Source of the DNA: Pirellula sp.
Lineage (GTDB): Bacteria > Planctomycetota > Planctomycetia > Pirellulales > Pirellulaceae
Direction of reading: 5' to 3'
NCBI GenBank assembly: GCA_021300015.1
Contig: JAJTFB010000006.1
Location: forward strand, 1 to 64,000
Length of the DNA: 64,000 nt
Part shown: in pieces, positions 61,228 to 64,000 of the stretch
Layout: every line of letters begins with the position of its first letter
How positions within the stretch are numbered: the first letter of the stretch is position 1
Program-made: the position numbers and the translations under genes
Notes under the pieces: generated by a model
Database searches by the model: none
What the model was told of the DNA's origin: nothing
What the model saw: only the letters and a program-made list of their open reading frames with translations

Positions 61228-61872
61228 GTGGCGCACATCGTCATTACATCCGGTCCGACGCGGCAGTATCTCGATCCGGTGCGTTATCTGACCAACGCGT
61301 CGAGCGGCAGGATGGGGACTGCACTGGCTCAAGCCGCGTTGGATCTAGGTCATGAGGTCACGGTTGTTTCCGGACCGGTAAACGTCGAGTATCCGACGAA
61401 GGCCAAGGTGTCCTGGGTTACGACCACTCAAGAGATGCTCGAAGAGGCCCGCATCGCTTTTTCCAATGCGGACGGATTGATCGGAGCTGCTGCTCCTTGC
61501 GATTACATGCCAGAGCATGTCGAGACGAGCAAACTACAGAAGAACGGAAACGATTTGACGCTTCATTTGAAAGAAACGCCTGACATCGTAGCGACACTCG
61601 CGGCCAACAAGCTTTCCAAGCAGTGGGTCGTCGCATTCGCACTGGAGACCCAAGACATTCGATTCCGAGCCATTGTCAAGCTTAGCCGCAAAGCCTGCGA
61701 CATGATCGTATCGAACAGTGCCCAGGCCATGAATTCGCAAGACAACAACGTCGAGGTGATCTTGCGCGGCGGAACGATTTTGGATCAGCTCCATGGTCCG
61801 AAGTCGCTCGTTGCAGCCGGAATCCTCAGGCTTATCGATAAACACTTGATCGCACCTACCGTCCATTCGTGA
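61228..61872 (+). CDS. coaB: phosphopantothenate--cysteine ligase (separate CoaB)
   Basis: 214 residues from a GTG. Joins 4'-phosphopantothenate and cysteine using a nucleotide. VITSGPTRQYLDPVRYLTNA and SSGRMGTALAQAAL match the CoaB opening (NxSSGKMG in E. coli). AAPCDYMP replaces the usual AAVADYxP element; SKLQKN corresponds to the KIKK loop; LKETPDIVATLAAN and AFALET are conserved. Complete but unfused. The GTG of bshB1 overlaps its TGA, so translation is coupled. Confidence 0.9.
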   Translation: MAHIVITSGPTRQYLDPVRYLTNASSGRMGTALAQAALDLGHEVTVVSGPVNVEYPTKAKVSWVTTTQEMLEEARIAFSNADGLIGAAAPCDYMPEHVETSKLQKNGNDLTLHLKETPDIVATLAANKLSKQWVVAFALETQDIRFRAIVKLSRKACDMIVSNSAQAMNSQDNNVEVILRGGTILDQLHGPKSLVAAGILRLIDKHLIAPTVHS

Positions 61873-62624
61873 GCCACCTTGCCATGCTCGGATCGATGCA
61901 CCAGGATTACCCGAATTTACCACCACTCGAAACCCCTTTGGACATTCTTGTTGTGGCTCCGCATCCAGACGATGCCGAGTTAGGGATGGGCGGTACGATC
62001 GCCAAGCTGCTTGAGCGGAACGTGCGAATTGGGATTCTCGATTTGACCACCGGTGAGCCGACCCCCCATGGCACGGAAGAAAAACGCCGAGCGGAAACCA
62101 AGTCGGCAACGGAGATTCTGCGAGTCACTTGGCGTTACAACTTAGGGCTTGCGAATCGGTTCCTCGAACCGACGCTTGAGAATCGGGCGAAGATTGCCGG
62201 TTTGTTTCGTTTGACTCGCCCTCGTTGGATTTTTGCACCTTATTGGCTCGATGCGCATCCGGATCATCTTGCAGCGACCGAGTTGGTCGAGGCGGCTAGG
62301 TTCTGGAGCAAACTGACCAAATGCGATTTGCCGGGGAAGCCGTTTCATCCTTCGCGTATTTATTACTACTACTGCATCCATTTGAAGCATATCCCTCAAC
62401 CGGCCTGGATCATGGACATCAGTTCGCATTGGCAAGTCAAAGCCGATGCGATCATGGCTTATCGCAGCCAGTTCTACGAAGGCAAAGAGCATCTTGATCC
62501 ACCTGTGATCGAGCTCTTGCGTGAGCAGGCTGCGACTTGGGGAATGTCCATCGGAGTTCGCTACGGAGAAGCGTTCGCATCGAAAGAACCCTTGGGACTA
62601 AGCGACCTGGCGCATTTGATTTAG
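61869..62624 (+). CDS. bshB1: PIG-L family deacetylase, bacillithiol BshB1 type
   Basis: 251 residues from a GTG overlapping the coaB stop. Zinc-dependent deacetylase: VVAPHPDDAELGMGGTIAKL (20 residues) with the HPDD site, and LDAHPDHLAATELVEAA with the second His. Resemblance to Bacillus BshB1 extends through LDLTTGEPTPHGT, IYYYYCIHLKHIPQP, IMDISSHWQVKADAIMAYRS and YGEAFASKEPLGL. BshB1 deacetylates N-acetylglucosaminyl-malate in bacillithiol synthesis. bshA and bshC are not in the window, so the pathway is not proven. Confidence 0.88.
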   Translation: MSHLAMLGSMHQDYPNLPPLETPLDILVVAPHPDDAELGMGGTIAKLLERNVRIGILDLTTGEPTPHGTEEKRRAETKSATEILRVTWRYNLGLANRFLEPTLENRAKIAGLFRLTRPRWIFAPYWLDAHPDHLAATELVEAARFWSKLTKCDLPGKPFHPSRIYYYYCIHLKHIPQPAWIMDISSHWQVKADAIMAYRSQFYEGKEHLDPPVIELLREQAATWGMSIGVRYGEAFASKEPLGLSDLAHLI

Positions 62625-62673
62625 GATTATTGAATCTAGGCTAGTTGGACCTCATCGAGAGTCTGGGACCTGA

Positions 62674-63639
62674 ATGAACACAAACCGTCGGCGTTGGATG
62701 CAGCTTGCCGCTCTTGGTGCACCTGGAGTGTTGGTCGGTGGCTGTTGGCAGCGTTCCCACGATGCGACCTATGGAGACAAAGGGTCGAGTCCATCGGAGG
62801 CTTTGCCGGTTGTGGCCACGACCGGGATGATCGCCGACATGGTCCGGAGTATCGGAGGTGACGCGGTGCAACTGACGCAGTTGATCCCGGCCGGTGTTGA
62901 CCCTCATTTGTACAAGCCGATCCGTGACGATGTCGTCGCGATCGTTCACTCGAAAATCGTCTTCTACAATGGTCTTAAGCTTGAGGGACGGATGTCCGAT
63001 GTGCTCGGTGCTGGCTCGAAGTCGCAGCGGGTGCATGTAGCCCTTTCCGACGCGCTCGATCCATCGAGTCTCATTGGGGAGGCCTCGAGCCAGGAGGTCG
63101 ACCCTCACATTTGGATGGACGTTTCGATGTGGAGCAAAACGATCGGGTCCATCCGAGACACCCTCGGGGGATTTCTCGTGCACCATCGAGAGCGGTTGGA
63201 ACGGGCCGCAGGGGAGTTGATCGAGCAACTCGAGGCGCTCGATCGCTATGGGAAAGAGGCCATCGGAAGGATTCCCAAGCCGCAGCGGATTTTGATTTCT
63301 TCGCACGATGCTTTCCAGTACTTTGGGCGGCGCTATGGGTTGAGGGTCGAGGGGGTCCAAGGGATCTCGACGGCTTCGGAGGCGGGGCTTCAGCGGATCC
63401 CGGAGTTGATCGAATTGATCGGCGCGAATTCGGTACCTGCGGTCTTTAAGGAATCGAGCGTAGCGGGCAAGATGATCGATGCGGTGATCGAGGGTGCTGC
63501 AAGCCGCCGGATCGAGCTGCGTGTCGGTAAAGAACTTTACTCCGATGCGCTCGGTCCTGTCGGCTCGGGAGCCGAGACTTACATCGGCATGATGAAGCAC
63601 AATTTCGACGCGGTCGCCGAGGCTCTCTCGGGTGGCTGA
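62674..63639 (+). CDS. TroA/ZnuA-like metal-binding lipoprotein of an ABC transporter
   Basis: 321 residues. Arg-rich start (MNTNRRRWMQLA) and a lipobox at VLVGGC (Cys24). Cluster 9 binding protein: VVATTGMIADMVRSIGGDAV, ligand His in AGVDPHLYKP, second His in EVDPHIWMD, third His in ISSHDAFQYFGRRYGL, and the late Asp in ELYSDALGP. The His-His-His-Asp set is the TroA type and fits zinc or manganese. It lacks the His/Asp-rich loop of Gram-negative ZnuA. The transporter's ATPase and permease would be expected downstream, but only 360 bp remain in the window and hold none. Starts 49 bp after bshB1. Confidence 0.92.
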   Translation: MNTNRRRWMQLAALGAPGVLVGGCWQRSHDATYGDKGSSPSEALPVVATTGMIADMVRSIGGDAVQLTQLIPAGVDPHLYKPIRDDVVAIVHSKIVFYNGLKLEGRMSDVLGAGSKSQRVHVALSDALDPSSLIGEASSQEVDPHIWMDVSMWSKTIGSIRDTLGGFLVHHRERLERAAGELIEQLEALDRYGKEAIGRIPKPQRILISSHDAFQYFGRRYGLRVEGVQGISTASEAGLQRIPELIELIGANSVPAVFKESSVAGKMIDAVIEGAASRRIELRVGKELYSDALGPVGSGAETYIGMMKHNFDAVAEALSGG

Positions 63640-63793
63640 TAAACGCGATCAGGCATGTATTTATCGTAGTGCGCTCAGCTTCCATTTCGACCATGGGGGA
63701 ATCGACGATCGCTAGGGCTAGATCGTATACTTTTACTTGGTATGCAATACAATCACTTCGTGCAATTCCGGGTCCACACCGGGCGGTTCTGGC

Positions 63794-64000
63794 CTAGATA
63801 TTTTTTAGGTCACGACTTCCGTGGATGACTCGTGCGATTTCAATGCCATCATTGAGCCGACGGAAGAAAATGACGTATCGGCCGAATGTGAAAGATCGAC
63901 AGTCTTGAATGCTGAATTCTGCTCGTACTTCGCCTACATCCGGATGCGGAGGGCGAGACTCGAATCATGATGGTCGATTCAAGTCCGCGTGGAGACGCTC
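63794..64000 (-). pseudogene. degraded ParE/RelE-type toxin gene, 3' part (runs off the window)
   Basis: The minus-strand frame ending at TAG 63794-63796 encodes RSFTFGRYVIFFRRLNDGIE and ARVIHGSRDLKNI, the classic C-terminal strands of ParE/RelE toxins, preceded by HPDVGEVRAEF. An in-frame TGA at 63965-63967 interrupts it; the codons on the far side (ERLHADLNRPS) also fit the family. No ATG, GTG or TTG lies between that stop and the conserved part, so it cannot simply start later. The gene is probably inactive or carries a sequencing error; an antitoxin would lie beyond the window. Confidence 0.65.

Overview
The window reads as chromosome of a planctomycete, probably of the Pirellulales or a relative. 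The basis is gene content: three DUF1559 proteins with pseudopilin-type N-termini, two DUF1598 proteins, a DUF1573 protein, exported cysteine-rich and low-complexity proteins, a large BNR/PDZ protein and many intergenic palindromic repeats. These are families I associate with Planctomycetota; no search was run. No phage, integrase, transposase, CRISPR array or rRNA was seen.

Layout. 1-6.7 kb: a DUF1559 gene, a DUF4440-like exported protein, a Gly/Asn-rich TPR protein, then a gene-free repeat cluster ending in tRNA-Met(CAU). 6.9-15.6 kb: DUF1598, scpB, an acyltransferase whose stop codon lies in a repeat hairpin, dapF, a small basic protein, an M20 peptidase, a DUF1559/lipoprotein pair and a Fur-family regulator. 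15.7-18.9 kb: a tightly packed operon of membrane proteins with an ogt-type DNA repair gene. 19-21.4 kb: a dihaem cytochrome c peroxidase and a PSCG-repeat cysteine-rich protein. 22-29.2 kb: glycosyltransferase, guaA, ettA, a DUF533 gene split over two frames, and glnS. 29.2-34 kb (minus strand): serine hydrolase, SDR, PDZ/YbaY/DUF4214 protein and a PstS-like binding protein. 34.2-37.4 kb: a VanZ / GT2 / polytopic membrane operon that looks like lipid-linked sugar handling. 37.5-46.7 kb: DUF1598, a putative outer-membrane barrel, the 1447-residue BNR/PDZ protein and a DUF1559 gene. 46.7-57.9 kb: malQ, asnS, a tandem palindrome array, DUF1573, two hypothetical proteins (one a 1114-residue TPR protein), RNase HI with a cysteine-rich tail, and a second cysteine-rich exported protein. 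58.2-63.6 kb: secG, then yicC-gmk-rpoZ-coaC-coaB-bshB1 and a TroA-like metal-binding lipoprotein. The right edge holds the remains of a ParE/RelE-type toxin gene.

Genes that appear to work together: yicC/gmk/rpoZ/coaC/coaB/bshB1 overlap or nearly abut (RNA turnover, GTP supply, transcription, CoA and low-molecular-weight thiol synthesis). VanZ/GT2/membrane protein form a probable glycolipid unit. DUF1559 and lipoprotein at 13.3-14.9 kb form a surface-protein pair.

The observations I rate highest are the DUF533 gene, whose two halves need a -1 shift at or next to a C CCA AAC heptamer; the palindrome arrays at 5.9-6.6 kb and 49.9-50.4 kb; the split CoaB/CoaC pair with altered motifs; and the pair of exported cysteine-rich proteins.
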